64,000 bases of DNA from Serripes groenlandicus (Eukaryota > Mollusca > Bivalvia > Cardiida > Cardiidae), in NCBI GenBank assembly GCA_031761405.1, contig JASEVX010000001.1, positions 204,899,675 through 204,963,674 on the forward strand, given 5' to 3'. Position 1 is the stretch's first letter; every line of letters begins with the position of its first letter. Shown piece after piece: positions 10,777-21,975 of the stretch. The notes below the pieces were generated by a model, which was not told the origin of the DNA, searched no databases, and saw only the letters and a program-made list of their open reading frames with translations. The position numbers were made by a program, and so were the translations under genes.

Positions 10777-11010
10777 TTAACCCTATCCCAGACATACCAA
10801 AAATCTGCAGCAGACTACATTGAAAACATACCCGAATGTTTTTGGAAACTCCCTTTTAAATGAATGTACAATAATTGAATAGAGTTGAAAACATGGTGAC
10901 AAAAGGAGAAATTGCTCGTTTGGAGCAATTTCTTCTTTTGAGTAACATGTTTTCAAAAGGCCGTCTGCTGCAGAGGCGTCAGAAAGCGTCTATATCAGGG
11001 AAAGGGTTAA
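10777..11010 (-). mobile_element. TTAA-hairpin MITE copy, full length
   Basis: TTAACCCTATCCCAGACATA to CAGGGAAAGGGTTAA; hairpin TTGCTCGTTTGGAGCAA. Confidence 0.8.
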
Positions 11011-11097
11011 CAAATATCATCGGCTGTAGATACGGAAATTATAATAAGAAACGTTGAAAAAAAAAGGACAGATAGTAACTTGCTAAATGGCTGCTCC

Positions 11098-11133
11098 CTG
11101 GGACAACTAATATTAACTTATTAGTTGTCCCAG
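11098..11133. repeat. Small inverted repeat CTGGGACAACTAATA
   Basis: CTGGGACAACTAATA faces TTAGTTGTCCCAG across a short AT loop, flanked by direct GCTGCTCC. A short hairpin of unknown role, possibly a MITE remnant. Confidence 0.5.
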
Positions 11134-11522
11134 CTGCTCCTAAGGACTACTTTCGCATATTATATATATTGTGTGGTTTTTTCTCTTCCCTGTTTTTGAT
11201 TTGTATATGTTGTTGTTTTCTTGTGTTTATTGTAAACCAGTTGTTGTAACACATGTGCTTTTTAAATGTCTATAAACACTGATTGTACAAGTTAAATACA
11301 AACTGAATTGAAGATAATAACATATGATCTTAGTAAACAAATATGGTATCAGTTTTGACCGTCTGATGAATTTAAATTCCCTGTATTTAAAAATAAAATA
11401 ATCTCTATTATACTGTTTATGGACGTCTATTTTGAGGACAGGAACATTTGCCGTGATATAACTTAACAAACTGTTGGCAAAAAATACTGATTAACGGCTG
11501 GCGTATTTCATTTTCGACATGC

Positions 11523-11746
11523 TTAACCCTTTCCCTCATACGACAATCATGCAGCAGACGACTTTGAACATATTTTGTCAAACAATAGAAAATCTCTATA
11601 ATTGAATGGATAACCTATGACAAAAAGTGGAAAACATTGTGTCAAAAGGAGAAATTGCACGTTTTGTGCAATTTCTTCTTTTGTCACTATGTTTTCGAAA
11701 AGCTGTTTGCTTCGTCAGAGAGCGTTTATATGAGGTAAAGGGTTAA
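11523..11746 (-). mobile_element. TTAA-hairpin MITE copy, full length, GCAC/GTGC stem variant
   Basis: TTAACCCTTTCCCTCATACG to GAGGTAAAGGGTTAA; stem TTGCACGTTTTGTGCAA. It shares its final TTAA with the next copy. Confidence 0.8.
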
Positions 11747-11925
11747 ATCCTTTGTAGACGTTTTCGGACAGATCTGAAGCAGCCGACTTGTGAAAATATT
11801 GTGGCAAAAGGAGAAATAGCTCAATGTTTTCAATGAGACCTTCTCTTACACAGACTCATCATAGTTTTGCCTAGATGTTTTCATATTCTTCTGCTACTGT
11901 GTTATTGTAAGTGGGAAAGGGTTAA
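11743..11925 (+). mobile_element. TTAA-hairpin MITE copy, abutting the previous one
   Basis: TTAAATCCTTTGTAGACG to GTGGGAAAGGGTTAA; part of the hairpin is deleted. Confidence 0.65.
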
Positions 11926-12288
11926 ACACCTGTGTTATGATCACTATCATTTGATTATTACATAATAAGACTTAAGTGATTGAACTGATATCAGAATAAC
12001 AACACAGTAAATTAAAATTAATTTGATTTGTGACACGATTATGTTTTTATTAAAAAATGACATAATGCTATGTTTGGCATTCTTTTCTTCTTTCTTTTTT
12101 TTGAAAATTTCTACCCGTATCAATTTTATTTCAAGCGTTAGGCTTTTTAAAGTAGGTGTTTTTTTCACATTACGAAGTCATGTTACCTTCTATGGTGTGA
12201 TATGAACTATAAATGGTGTTTAGATATATCAGCAATTATTCAAATTCAAATTTACGATTTTACACAACATGCTTTACACGTTGTTCAT

Positions 12289-12526
12289 TTAACCCTTTCC
12301 CTCATATAGACGCTTTCCGACGCCTCTGCAGCAGACGGCTTTTTGAAAACATAGTGACAAAAGCAGAAATTGCTCAAAACGAGCAATTTCTCCTTTTGCC
12401 ACAATGTTTTCCACTTTTCCACTTTTAGTCATAGGTTATCCATTCAATTATAGAGATTTTCCATCTTTTGACAAATTATGTTCAAAGTCGTCTGCTGCAG
12501 AAATGTCGTATGAGGGAAAATGTTAA
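12289..12526 (+). mobile_element. TTAA-hairpin MITE copy, full length
   Basis: TTAACCCTTTCCCTCATATA to GTATGAGGGAAAATGTTAA; intact hairpin with AAAAC loop. Confidence 0.85.
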
Positions 12527-12529
12527 GAA

Positions 12530-13305
12530 AAATGTCTTCTTATTTTCTTATTAAAGTCGCGCTCTTTCCCTACCAATTACAAGGGTTATTTGTTAAAATT
12601 TATATTATGGAATATATGGTAAGAAACATCAGGAATTTGTTCGAATTCAAATTTACGATTTTACACAACATGTTTCCCATATAAACGGTGTTCATTTAAG
12701 AAGCATGTCTGGAAAATGTTTTTATTAATGTTGCGCTCTTCCTTTACCAATGACAAGGGTTTCTGGTAACAAATATATTATTTTATGTTATGGTATTTGT
12801 TGGCATAACGATCTCTGTATTTACATCCCCTATAATTACAATATAAACAGTTTTTACACTGGTTTCTGAGATTTGGCGCCTCCACGCGAAGTCCATTACA
12901 CAAACCCATCAGTCTCGGTGGTTGTACAACATCTGTCAGGTTTGTTAATGACCAATTAAAACAGTGTGAACACGGCTATGTATTTTATTAATGACGTTTG
13001 TATAGAAAACCTGCCAACATTACAAATTATCACACTTTATACAACTATGTCATCCAAACCCTTTACCTCATACAGGTATTTACAATAACATAATAGGGGA
13101 AAAAAATACCTTTTTTTTTTCTTGACCTCTGCTTTGACCACAAAGGAAGATTATTATTGTTTGGATAGTTGGAAAAAATGCTTTAGATACAGTGGAAATC
13201 ATATTGTGAAATGAACAACACATTTAACCTGTTTTCTATTTAGTTTATTTTTTTCCCACGTACAAAGGGATTATTTTTCATAGGTAAAGTGTTGATTGTG
13301 GTTTT
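12530..13305. other. No gene seen; one local duplication
   Basis: The phrase AATTCAAATTTACGATTTTA, then CACAACATG occurs at 12244 and 12647, and CGCTCTT(T)CC.TACCAAT at 12549 and 12734, so a segment of about 0.4 kb around the MITE at 12289 is duplicated without the MITE. No exon seen. Confidence 0.5.
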
Positions 13306-13307
13306 CA

Positions 13308-13515
13308 GGCATTAAATAGCCTATCAGAACTTAATTGAATTAGCACGGATAAGTACTAAACGTGTCAATCTAGGTTTTTTGTTGTAGGCGGTGACATAAT
13401 TCGATTAGGTATTAACAACAACGCGGTTCCTTATCAAACGCTAGAGTGTAAAATAAAGGTGATGGTCGACAGTTTTTAGAATCAACGCGATTCCAAAGCT
13501 TCTTGTGATAATATA
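13308..13515 (+). repeat. ~205 bp dispersed repeat, partner of 45060-45265 (inverted)
   Basis: The stretch including GGTGACATAATTCGATTAGG and GGTGATGGTCGACAGTTTTT is the reverse complement, nearly base for base, of 45060-45265. No hairpin termini or coding sequence; family unknown. Confidence 0.7.
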
Positions 13516-13787
13516 TAATCTGATTAACAGGATGAGTCCTTTGATAAGGAAAGGTTCTATTGAATGTTGTTTTTGGGGTGTTTGTGTTAAAGTTCGAGTT
13601 GAGAACGCCCGAGGAAAACAACCTCATGGTCAGCTTTGCCACCGGGAAGACAAATCAGAGCAACAATCACAAGGACTGGTCTTTAACTGTCTCGCTCGCC
13701 AGCAAGTTAGAGAAGAGATTATAAGATTAAATGATGTGCAGTTGGAACTGTCAGCATATATCTGTCAGGTGTATGCTGTGAGAAATA

Positions 13788-13912
13788 TGAGCCGTCCCTC
13801 GAGAAAACCAACATTATGACCTCTGCGTAATGTATCGACCCAGATCCGCCTGCGCAGACTGATCCGGACCGACACATTCCGTCTCCGGGGGATAGAGGTA
13901 TAGAGATAGAGT
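13788..13912 (+). mobile_element. Palindromic MITE (GAGCCGTCCCGCGAG family), left part
   Basis: Starts TGAGCCGTCCCTCGAGAAAA and runs to the GGGGGATAGAGGTATAGA centre; the right arm is missing. It lies just before a LINE fragment. Confidence 0.65.
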
Positions 13913-13932
13913 GAGGTTGCTACCAAATGCAT

Positions 13933-14335
13933 AATATTAAACGAAAGATTTCAATTATGAAGTATTGGATCAAAATTTTAAATGAACCAGATGATTGCTT
14001 AATGAAACAAATCTATAACATGGTACAGCTAGATTCAGATAATAATAACAATTCTAATTGGGCACATAACGTTAAAAACATACTAGATGAAATCGGTATG
14101 GCAAATCTCTGGATAGACCAAAATGCACCAACTATTGTCTTCCGAACCATTAACCAACGTATCCTTGACATATACAAACATGTCACAATCTAGAAATTGA
14201 ATCAGGCAGATATTTGAACATTCCTAGATCAGAGAAAATATGCACACTTTGCAACATGAACGTCATTGAATCAGAATATCATTTCTTATTGGTGTGCCCC
14301 AAATATTATGAAATACGCAAGAAATATTAAACAAG
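13933..14335 (+). pseudogene. LINE ORF2 C-terminal fragment (decayed)
   Basis: Frame 13927-14190 reads KRKISIMKYWIKILN, then NWAHNVKNILDEIGMANLW. After a TAG at 14191 the same frame continues as ICTLCNMNVIESEYHFLLVC, then PKYYEIRKKY. The CxxC...HxxxxC pattern with a following YxxIR is typical of the region after the reverse transcriptase in mollusc non-LTR elements. A stop and two palindromic MITE insertions on either side (13788-13912, 14377-14684) show it is dead. It is a fragment, so the clade is not assigned. Confidence 0.7.
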
Positions 14336-14376
14336 TTATTATTGACATATACTCAAATTTGTTTTTGGCATATGCT

Positions 14377-14684
14377 AAAGCTGACCAGGGACGTACGATA
14401 CTTTACGCAGAGTCCACCATGTTGGTTTTCTCGCGGGACGGCTCATATCAATATATCTGCGTAATGTATCGACCAGATCAGCCTGCGCTGTCCGCGCAGA
14501 CTGATCCGGCCGACACATTCCGTCTAAGGGGGATAGATAGAGTAGTGATACCTGAAACAGAAAATGCACAGGAGGCGAAAAGTATCTGTCCGGATTAGCC
14601 TGTGCGACATGCTAAGGCTGATCCGGGTCGATACTTTACGCAGAGTCCACCATGTTGGTTTTCTCGCGGGACGGCTCATATATT
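14377..14684 (+). mobile_element. Palindromic MITE (GAGCCGTCCCGCGAG family), rearranged double right end
   Basis: A right end (TACTTTACGCAGAGTCCACC to GGGACGGCTCATAT, 14377-14448) is followed by a body that ends in a second, almost identical right end at 14684. Confidence 0.65.
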
Positions 14685-14889
14685 GTTTTTAACTATCAAC
14701 ATTACTAAGGATATCTATTTAAATTATGTGCATTATTAGTTCTATCCTGTTCTGCTCTGTATAAAAAAACAGACCACTAAATTAATAGGTTATTTGAACA
14801 GGAATAGTTGTATCATTGAGAGACAATGCGGGAACAATAACTAAACACGCTGAGATATAAAGAACTCCCAATTTATAGCGTGTGACCTC

Positions 14890-15078
14890 TCCGTAATCTT
14901 CTGGTCCATTTAACCTGACACTAGCCAGCCATTTGTAATGCTAAGCTAACAGCCCCGAGCACCAAGAAGGGCATCCATTACTACCATTTGTAAAGCCTTT
15001 AGTATGACCCGACCGGGGATCGAACTCGCAACCTCCCTCACCGAGGCGGAGCTCTACCGCTACATCACAAAGGCGGCC
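14890..15078 (-). mobile_element. SINE family B, minus strand
   Basis: On the minus strand the head GTAGCGGTAGAGCTCCGCCT and GAGTTCGATCCCCGGTCGGG leads into the family B body. The SINE A copy at 15171 lies close by. Confidence 0.65.
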
Positions 15079-15170
15079 CTGCACGTAAGGACCCGTATTT
15101 GTGTGAATACCTACAATGTCTTTAAAGATCCGCGCCGTTCCACACGTCCATGCATATCTATGGCATATCA

Positions 15171-15468
15171 GCCGAGCCCCCGATAGTTCTGGAGGTAGTG
15201 ACAAGGACTGTCAATCCAGGGGTTCAGCGTTCGAACCCCAGCTCGGCCAACATTCTTTCCTATGTTTGTCCAAAGTCACTTTGACAAGCGTCATTCACCT
15301 TCCACAAATGGGCTAACAATTCCTGTGGAAAAGGAGCTAGTCGCTTGGAAATTCTGTTGTGTGGAGTACTAGTTTAAGAAAGCCAGGAAACACACGTGTA
15401 GGTGGACTTGCCGCCGTGATATGACTAAAAAAAGGTAGTTGAAAACGGCGTTAAACCACAACGTATCA
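15171..15468 (+). mobile_element. SINE family A (tRNA-like head, GTC anticodon position)
   Basis: Head GCCGAGCCCCCGATAG..GGACTGTCAATCCAGG and B box GTTCGAACCCC. Body CCAATGGGCTAAC and the tail GAAAACGGCGTTAAACC. Confidence 0.7.
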
Positions 15469-15612
15469 TCATGTACGTATGATAATCGCATCTAAACACG
15501 ATCTCATCTTGGTTATCAAACTCTTTCCTGGATACAGATGACGTTTGAGACATCTACAATGATCGTCAAAGTCGTAGCTAAGATTCGTACTTAGCAGAAT
15601 AAGGAACAATTG

Positions 15613-15842
15613 TTAACCCTTTCCCTCATATAGACGCTTTCTGACGCCTCTGCAGCAGACGGCTTTTTGAAAACATAGTGACAAAAGAAGAAATTGCACA
15701 AGACGTGCAATTTCTCCTTTTACCACAATGTTTTCCACTTTTTGTCATAGGTTATCCATTCAATTATGGAGATTTTCTATGTTTTGACAAAATACGTTCA
15801 AAGTCGTCTGCTGCAGAATTGTCGTATGAGGGAAAGGGTAAA
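15613..15842 (+). mobile_element. TTAA-hairpin MITE copy, full length, GCAC/GTGC stem variant
   Basis: TTAACCCTTTCCCTCATATA to GAGGGAAAGGGTAAA; stem TTGCACAAGACGTGCAA. It directly precedes the 29 bp minisatellite. Confidence 0.85.
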
Positions 15843-15887
15843 ACGTTTCATAGAGCAGGGTAAGTATTTGTGATACGTCTCCCCTAC

Positions 15888-16225
15888 AAGTACTACACGA
15901 ATACTACATATACTACAAGTAATACACGAATACTACATGTACTACAAGTAATACACGAATACTACATGTACTACAAGTAATACACGAATACTACATGTAC
16001 TACAAGTAATACACGAATACTAAATGTACTACAAGTAATACACGAATACTACATGTACTACAAGTAATACACGAATACTACATGTACTACAATTAATACA
16101 CGAATACTAAATGTACTACAAGTAATACACGAATACTACATGTACTACAAGTAATACACGAATACTACATGTACTACAAGTAATACACGAATACTACATG
16201 TACTACAAGTAATACACGAATACTA
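15888..16225 (+). repeat. 29 bp minisatellite, ~11.5 copies
   Basis: Unit TACTACATGTACTACAAG plus TAATACACGAA, with almost no variation between copies, which implies recent expansion. No spacers vary, so it is not CRISPR. Confidence 0.9.
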
Positions 16226-16507
16226 AGACGGTGATCATTTCAAAACGCTCTCGTGACAGCACCACCGTCCCACTGTTGTCCTCACGTCGCCTGACATATT
16301 TATCTTTTATTTCTGAAACAGATTTCAATATCAAATAAATCGTAATTCGACCTCCCCTAGATGGCTATCACCCTGCACCAACAGTCTCACTGGTGTACGA
16401 CCTTTCTCCGTGTACGACTTTGAACGCAGAAGGTTTACGAACAAGAAATAAAATAGTTTTTGTGCAAGAACATGTACATGCGTAGGTTTCTTTTGTTTGT
16501 ATTGTGC

Positions 16508-16682
16508 TTTACGCCGTTTCCAGTTACAGCATATCACGACATTTCTTGGGTAAGTTACCAGCACTACTAGTCCATTAGCCTGTGACACCAGCCAGTCAGT
16601 CGTAATGCTAACCCAACAGTCCGAGCGTCAAACAGGGAAAGCCATTACTACCGTTTTTAAAGTCCTTGGTGTGAACCTCATG
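16508..16682 (-). mobile_element. SINE family B, minus strand, head missing
   Basis: It contains AAGTTACCAGCACTACTAGT, CAGTCAGTCGTAATGCTAAC and CATTACTACCG as on the reverse of 29743. Confidence 0.6.
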
Positions 16683-16689
16683 TGTAGGT

Positions 16690-17255
16690 AGTTTGACCAA
16701 TGTGAAAGTTTGAAGACATAGTCGGACGGTTTTAGAATGTGATACTTATCTTTCGATTTGAGTCGGACAATATCTTTTTTTAACTGGTTAATCTGAACCA
16801 AAGTGCAGCTCTTAACCTTTGCAATAAGGAAATCACTTTCATTTAGGAACTTATAAGGCTAATGCAAATAATACATAGATAATTGTAAAATTGCGAACAT
16901 AAATTATACAGACGTCTGAGGAAGGGATAACAGGGACAGCAAAAAAGGTTAAAGTTACAAGAAAACAAAATGTTTTCAACTTTTATCCTCATAAAGTAGC
17001 ATCGCCTTTCAGGCCTTAAGCCTCGGTGACGTATCAAATAGTGAGGTATTTTATCTGATTCCTCAGGTCTTCCGGTAAAGAGCCCGTTTAAATTGCAATT
17101 TTGGTTCCCAGCGAAGAAATCTAAGAACCCGCGTGACAATGGGATCACCTCTATCTTTGACCCCAATCTCATTTTTTGTCAGATCTTATGTCCATCAACG
17201 TATTTTGTTAAAACCGGTATACAAACGGGTTTCTTCCAATACCTTAGGTAAATCA
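16690..17255. other. No gene seen
   Basis: A 109-codon minus frame (16843-17172) has no recognised domain. A decayed MITE-like stretch follows at 17261-17480. Confidence 0.45.
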
Positions 17256-17496
17256 ATTTACCAACCCTTCCCTAGTACAGATCACTTTAGACGCTCCTAT
17301 TGAAAAACAACAAATGAAAAAGTTTTGGGGTGAAAAAAAAAGAAGAAATTTGCTTAAAAATAGCATCTTTTCATTTCCCCCCAATGTTTTAAGTTTTGTA
17401 CCCACAACGGATCGGGAAATTTTCAATGTGTTCAGTATACGTTTTTTGTTTTGTTAGATGTTTTTTAAGCATACAGAGTCCAAAAACTGTTTAATA

Positions 17497-18016
17497 GCCA
17501 AGCCCCGGTTGCTCAGTCGGTAGCGATGCGGGCTGTCAATCCAGGTGTGTTCGTTCGCCCCATCATTCTTTTTAAAGTTTGACAAAAGTCAATGCGACAA
17601 GCGTCATTCGTCATCCACCAATGGGCTAACGTTCAATGTGGTAAAGCAGCCAGTTGCCTGGGAAGACTGTTGTGTGGATTACTGATGTGAGAAAGCCAAA
17701 ACATACATAGGTAGTAGGTGAACTGGCCGGCGTTATATGACTGAAACATTGATGAACATTAAACCAATTATTCTTTTACGAGGTGCACATTTAATGGAGC
17801 TAGTTCATGTATCGCGGAAAAAGCAGCCAGTTGCCTGGAAAGACTGTTGTGTGGAGTACTGGTGTGAGAAAGCGAGCAAATACATGGGTAGATGAACTGG
17901 CCGGCGTGATATGACTGAAACATTGTTGAAAATGGCGTTAAGCCCAAATCAATCAATTAAACCAACTATTCTTGTACGCGGTGCACATTTGATGAGCTAG
18001 TTCATATATCACGGGA
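17497..18016 (+). mobile_element. SINE family A with a duplicated 3' half
   Basis: The full SINE 17497-17770 is followed by a second copy of its 3' half (17815-17955). A flank of about 55 bp (ATTCTT.TACG.GGTGCACATTT) is repeated at 17768 and 17966, so a short segment was tandemly duplicated after insertion. Confidence 0.65.
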
Positions 18017-18046
18017 ACTAGATGTTCTCTTTTCAGATTTGGTATT

Positions 18047-18276
18047 TTATCCCTTTCCCTTACATAGACGCTTTCTGACGCCCCTGCAGCAGACGGCTTT
18101 TTGAAAACATAGTGACAAAACAAGAAATTGCTCAAAACGAGCAATATCTCCTTTTACCACAATGTTTTCCACTTTTAGTCATAGGTTATCCATTAAATTA
18201 AAGAGATTTTCTATTTTTTGACAAAATATGTTCAAAGTCGTCTGCTGTATAATTGTCGTATGAGGGATAGGATTAA
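18047..18276 (+). mobile_element. TTAA-hairpin MITE copy, full length
   Basis: TTATCCCTTTCCCTTACATA to GAGGGATAGGATTAA; intact hairpin with one arm mismatch. Confidence 0.8.
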
Positions 18277-18473
18277 GGCATAAAAGCAACGCTCGGATTA
18301 CAGTGCGAGATGAAAAGCAGTATACACAGAATTAATAAAATGATAGTAATTCTGATTTATATCAGAAATTCTTTAAAATCTTGTGTTTTCAAGCGAGACT
18401 TTGCGACCAGCGAAGAACTAGACCAGCATCCCCTCTTTCGCACCGTCTGCTCAGCATCGTCCGTTTGTTCGAC

Positions 18474-18775
18474 TTTTCAACTTGTTATGCATTAATGCAG
18501 TTTTCAAATTTGTATGCATTAACAAAGTTTTCAAATTGTTATGCTAACGCAATTTTCAACTGTGTATGCATTAACACAGTTTTCAACGTTTTATGCATTA
18601 ACGCAGTTTTCAACGTTTTATGCATTAACGCAGTTTTCAACGTTTTATGCTAAAGCACTTTTCAACTTTTTATGCTAAAGCACTTTTCAACTTTTTATGC
18701 TAAAGCACTTTTCAACTTTTTATGCATTAACGCAGTTTTCAACTTTTTATGCATTAACGCAGTTTTCATTTTTTT
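18474..18775 (+). repeat. 27 bp minisatellite, ~11 copies
   Basis: Unit TTTTCAACGTTTTATGCATT plus AACGCAG; three neighbouring copies share the variant TATGCTAAAGCAC. Confidence 0.85.
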
Positions 18776-18799
18776 TTCAGTTACATCACGACGTTTAGT

Positions 18800-19024
18800 T
18801 GTCGTTTACATGGCTGAACTGTCATCGACAGACTTATTAGCGTTGTGGGATTTGGGATCGTCCGTCCTCGGTTCGATCCATTCTTACGACAGTTATGGGG
18901 GATACCCATTGCCAAGTTACATTCAATTATTACTAATATATTTGTTCACCCTGGGAACAGGAATACGTGTACTTTCGCCGCGATATTACCAAAAAAATGT
19001 TGCAAACGGCGTTAATCCAAATTA
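18800..19024 (+). mobile_element. SINE family F, degenerate
   Basis: B-box-like GGTTCGATCC at about 18870, a body shared with 19617, and tail GCAAACGGCGTTAATCC. Confidence 0.5.
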
Positions 19025-19254
19025 AACAGATATTTCATCTAAATCTTTTGTTTAATTCAATTCCTTTGTGCTAGCTAGCATTAAGAAAGATATCTGACAC
19101 GGAACATGAAAACTCACACACGGAAATTATTTAAGTATTTAAAAACATCCGTATTTGGTTTACGAAGTACCGCAATCGGTTTATTTGTTTGAAATGTCAG
19201 TCGTTAACATCCGTGTTTGACATTATAGTATTTTTGCCTTTTGTTCTAAAAACA

Positions 19255-19548
19255 GCCGAGCCCCGGTAGCTCAGTCGGTAGCGACGCGGGCTGTCAATCC
19301 AGGGGTTGTGAGTTCGAATCCTTGCTCGGCCAGTTTTCTTTCCGAAGTTTGATAAAAGTCAATGCGACATGCGTCATTCGTCTTCCACCAATGAGCTAAG
19401 TATATGTGGGAAAGCAGCCAGTTGCTTGGGAAGATTGGTGTGTGGTGTGAGAAAACCAGGAAACACATGAGTAGGTGAACTGGCCGGCGTGATATGACTG
19501 AGAAAATTTTAAAAACGGCATTAAACCCCAATCAATCATCAATCAATG
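19255..19548 (+). mobile_element. SINE family A, best-preserved copy
   Basis: The head GCCCCGGTAGCTCAGTCGGT and GTTGTGAGTTCGAATCC folds like tRNA-Asp, with GTC at the anticodon. The tail is ACGGCATTAAACCCC with (CAAT)n. Pol III boxes A and B are both good. Confidence 0.8.
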
Positions 19549-19616
19549 TTACAAAACACTATTTGTTAATAAATAAGCCCGAGCCCAATATGATTGCTTT
19601 GACTACTATAGTAGGA

Positions 19617-19827
19617 ATCCGCCGAGTCCGAGTGATTTGCGTCGGGTATTTGGAACCGGGCGTCCGTGGTTCGATCCCCAGTCACGGCGTTCATAATGGA
19701 GTGCCCTTTGGGAAGGCAAATTTCCTAGCCTAGAACTTGTTTGTTTACACAGGGAACATGGATAAGTGAACTGTCACCGTGATATAATTGAAATAATGTT
19801 GAGAATAGCGTAAATCCCCAATAAAAC
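19617..19827 (+). mobile_element. SINE family F
   Basis: Head with GGTTCGATCCCCAGTCACGG, body GGAGTGCCCTTTGGGAAGG, tail GAATAGCGTAAATCCCC. Confidence 0.6.
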
Positions 19828-19904
19828 AAAACACAAAAAAGCACACTGTAGCCAGTCCATATTCTATATCTGTTATTGCCTTTCAAATTAAGATGTCTTC
19901 ATTT

Positions 19905-20140
19905 GAGCCGTCCTGCGAGAAAACCAACACTGTGGACTCGGCGTAAAGTATCGGCCGGATCAGCCCTAGCATGCCGCGCAGGCTAACCCGGACATACACT
20001 TTTCGCCTCCTGTTGATTCTCTATACCTCTATACCCATGATACGGAATGTGTCTGCCCGGATAAGCCTGCGCAAGCTGATCTGGGTCGATACATTTTTAC
20101 GCAGAGTCCATAATGTTGGTTTTCTCGAGTAACGACTCAT
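19905..20140 (+). mobile_element. Palindromic MITE (GAGCCGTCCCGCGAG family), full length
   Basis: Left end GAGCCGTCCTGCGAGAAAAC, right end GTTGGTTTTCTCGAG and ACGACTCAT; arms pair over most of the element. Confidence 0.75.
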
Positions 20141-20348
20141 TTAATGAATCCTTCATATGTTGGTGAACTGCTCTTGCAAGATCACTTAATATGCAAATAC
20201 ACAGGCTGATCACCACTGCTCGCATGAGGAGAAATTGCTCACAATGATTAACATCTCATTTATAGAAACTATCACATTTTTGTCATGATGTTTACAAAGT
20301 CGTCTGCTGCAGATTTGTTGTAAGGGTGAAATAAAGCGTTCACGTGAT

Positions 20349-20531
20349 GTGCTAGGAATCCGTCGTGGCCAACTGGCAGGCGTAACCGATTTGAGACAGA
20401 ACGTCTTGGGGTTCTATAACACGAACTTGATACAGTTTTCTTTTACTGTCGTATTTTTGAAAACCAATGAGGAAAAACAACAGGAAAACTGGATTGAGAA
20501 TGGCCCATTGAGAAATGTCAATTGGGCTTAA
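20349..20531 (+). mobile_element. SINE family F-like, degenerate
   Basis: Head GGAATCCGTCGTGGCCAACT resembles 19617 (GGAATCCGCCGAGTCCGA); the tail ends AATGTCAATTGGGCTTAAG. Confidence 0.4.
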
Positions 20532-20642
20532 GTGCGTTTACTTTTCAAATAAAGGAACTCATGTTATGCCGGATTCAGGAAGTACCGAGTTTACAGATGA
20601 GTATTATAATGTCCGTTAGCTAGTCGCATCTAAGTTAAAGAA

Positions 20643-20870
20643 AGTGGTGTAGCGGTAGAGCGTCGGCCTTCCCTTACCAAAGGTCCCGGGTTCGAATTCC
20701 GTGATGAGCGGGTTCTGCCTTTGGTTTTTCTTCCAGACCTCGCGAGTACTGGTTAAGTATCCAGGAAGCAGACATCGAGCGTGATTTATATATTTATATT
20801 TTCATATACATGTATTTATAAATTGAAAGGTTGTTTCGCAATCGATGCAAAATATGTTTAAACTAAAACT
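20643..20870 (+). mobile_element. SINE family E
   Basis: Head GTGGTGTAGCGGTAGAGCGT and GGTTCGAATTCCGTGATGAG; tail GTTTCGCAATCGATGCAAAA. It does not share the GGCGTTAAACCCC tail. Confidence 0.65.
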
Positions 20871-21029
20871 AACCGGTTAACTAACTATACTATATGATAT
20901 ATATATATATATATTCGTATCATGAGTGACTCAACATTCTAGAATCAAAGAATAGCGAAGACCCACATCAGCCTGAATGCGCAGTCTGATTTCTGTCTTC
21001 TCCGTTCTCCAGATAGCCGTGTAAGCATC

Positions 21030-21475
21030 TAAACCCCCTATCCCGCATATAACAAATATATACGCAGCTGACGACGTTGAAATCATCAACGCTTAAGTAT
21101 GGAATATTTCTTATTATTGAACAGAGTTGAAAACATTTTGGCAAATGGAGAAATTGATCATCATGAGCAATTTCTTCTTTATTAGAAAGCGTTTGTATGT
21201 GGTAAATGGTTATGCATCTAAGCATTCGTATATATATAATTCAAAGGCGATCTTTACCCTTTCTCACTTATAGATGCTTTTTGACCCCACCCCACCCCAC
21301 CCACTCTGCAGTAGAGGACTTTTAAAAAAACATTGCAACACAATGAGAAATTGCTCATAATGAGCATACCGTTTTCAACTCTGTTCAATGAACATTGTCT
21401 CACTTAAAACAAGTTTCCATATCTTTTACAATTTATTTTCAAAGTCGTCATCTGCATATATGTTTCATGTTAAAA
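21030..21475. mobile_element. Two degenerate TTAA-hairpin MITE copies
   Basis: One at about 21030-21212 (CCCCCTATCCCGCATATAAC to GTGGTAAATGGTTA) and one at 21253-21475 (TTTACCCTTTCTCACTTATA onward), which contains a (CCCCA)n run. Confidence 0.55.
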
Positions 21476-21540
21476 CAGGAATATAGAGTATACAGTTTTA
21501 GATTCCTGGTTAAAAGCATTGCACTATGATCGTATTTGTT

Positions 21541-21818
21541 TTACATTTTCAGAGCTTCGGAAGGTCGCTTATCGTCTGACGCGCCTTATTTGATAAATAC
21601 GAAAATGGTTATGGCATATTTTTGGTGGAAAATCAGCTCTTAAAGTGGATTGGAATTTTGGCGCAAAAGTCAGAAAGTCGAAAATCAACAAATGCCTAAT
21701 CGAGCGTTTAAACGGCCATATTGAAACAAACCATCGAGTAAAAGAAGACAAAAAACACAATAGGGTATTTACAGACAGCGCCAAACTGGTGAACAATCAA
21801 ACGGGACCTATCAAATGA
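21541..21818 (+). other. Unrecognised open stretch with an acceptor-like start
   Basis: TTTTACATTTTCAG is followed by an open run LRKVAYRLTRLI, then TGA TAA, then 68 open codons including KCLIERLNGHIETNHRVKED and a stop at 21816. The composition is basic and not repeat-like, but two stops follow the 5' part and no family is recognised. It may be a decayed transposase or exon, or chance. Confidence 0.25.
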
Positions 21819-21975
21819 TCGTGCCAAATTACTCCTTTCTTTTTACCGGTTTTTCCAATTCGCTTCCATTTGTGTTGTTTGTAAACATTGATTTCAAAAT
21901 CCGTAATTAACAAAGACCTGTTTTGTTCCTTTTTACCCAAAAGACAAATGGCAGTATTAAACACAATAGAGATAC

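Noticed and set aside
13505..13819. 104-codon plus-strand ORF
   Set aside because: Overlaps the 205 bp dispersed repeat at its start and a palindromic MITE at its end; no domain seen between.
15888..16225. Regularly spaced 29 bp repeats suggesting a CRISPR array
   Set aside because: Units are contiguous with no variable spacers, in a spliced eukaryotic genome.
18381..18653. 90-codon ORF with repeated NAVFNVLCI
   Set aside because: 27 bp is a multiple of three, so the minisatellite stays open; no gene support.
19261..19333. tRNA-Asp-like sequence
   Set aside because: Continues directly into a SINE body and (CAAT)n tail, and sister copies occur at 15171, 23640, 30857 and 45817, so it is a SINE head and not a tRNA gene.
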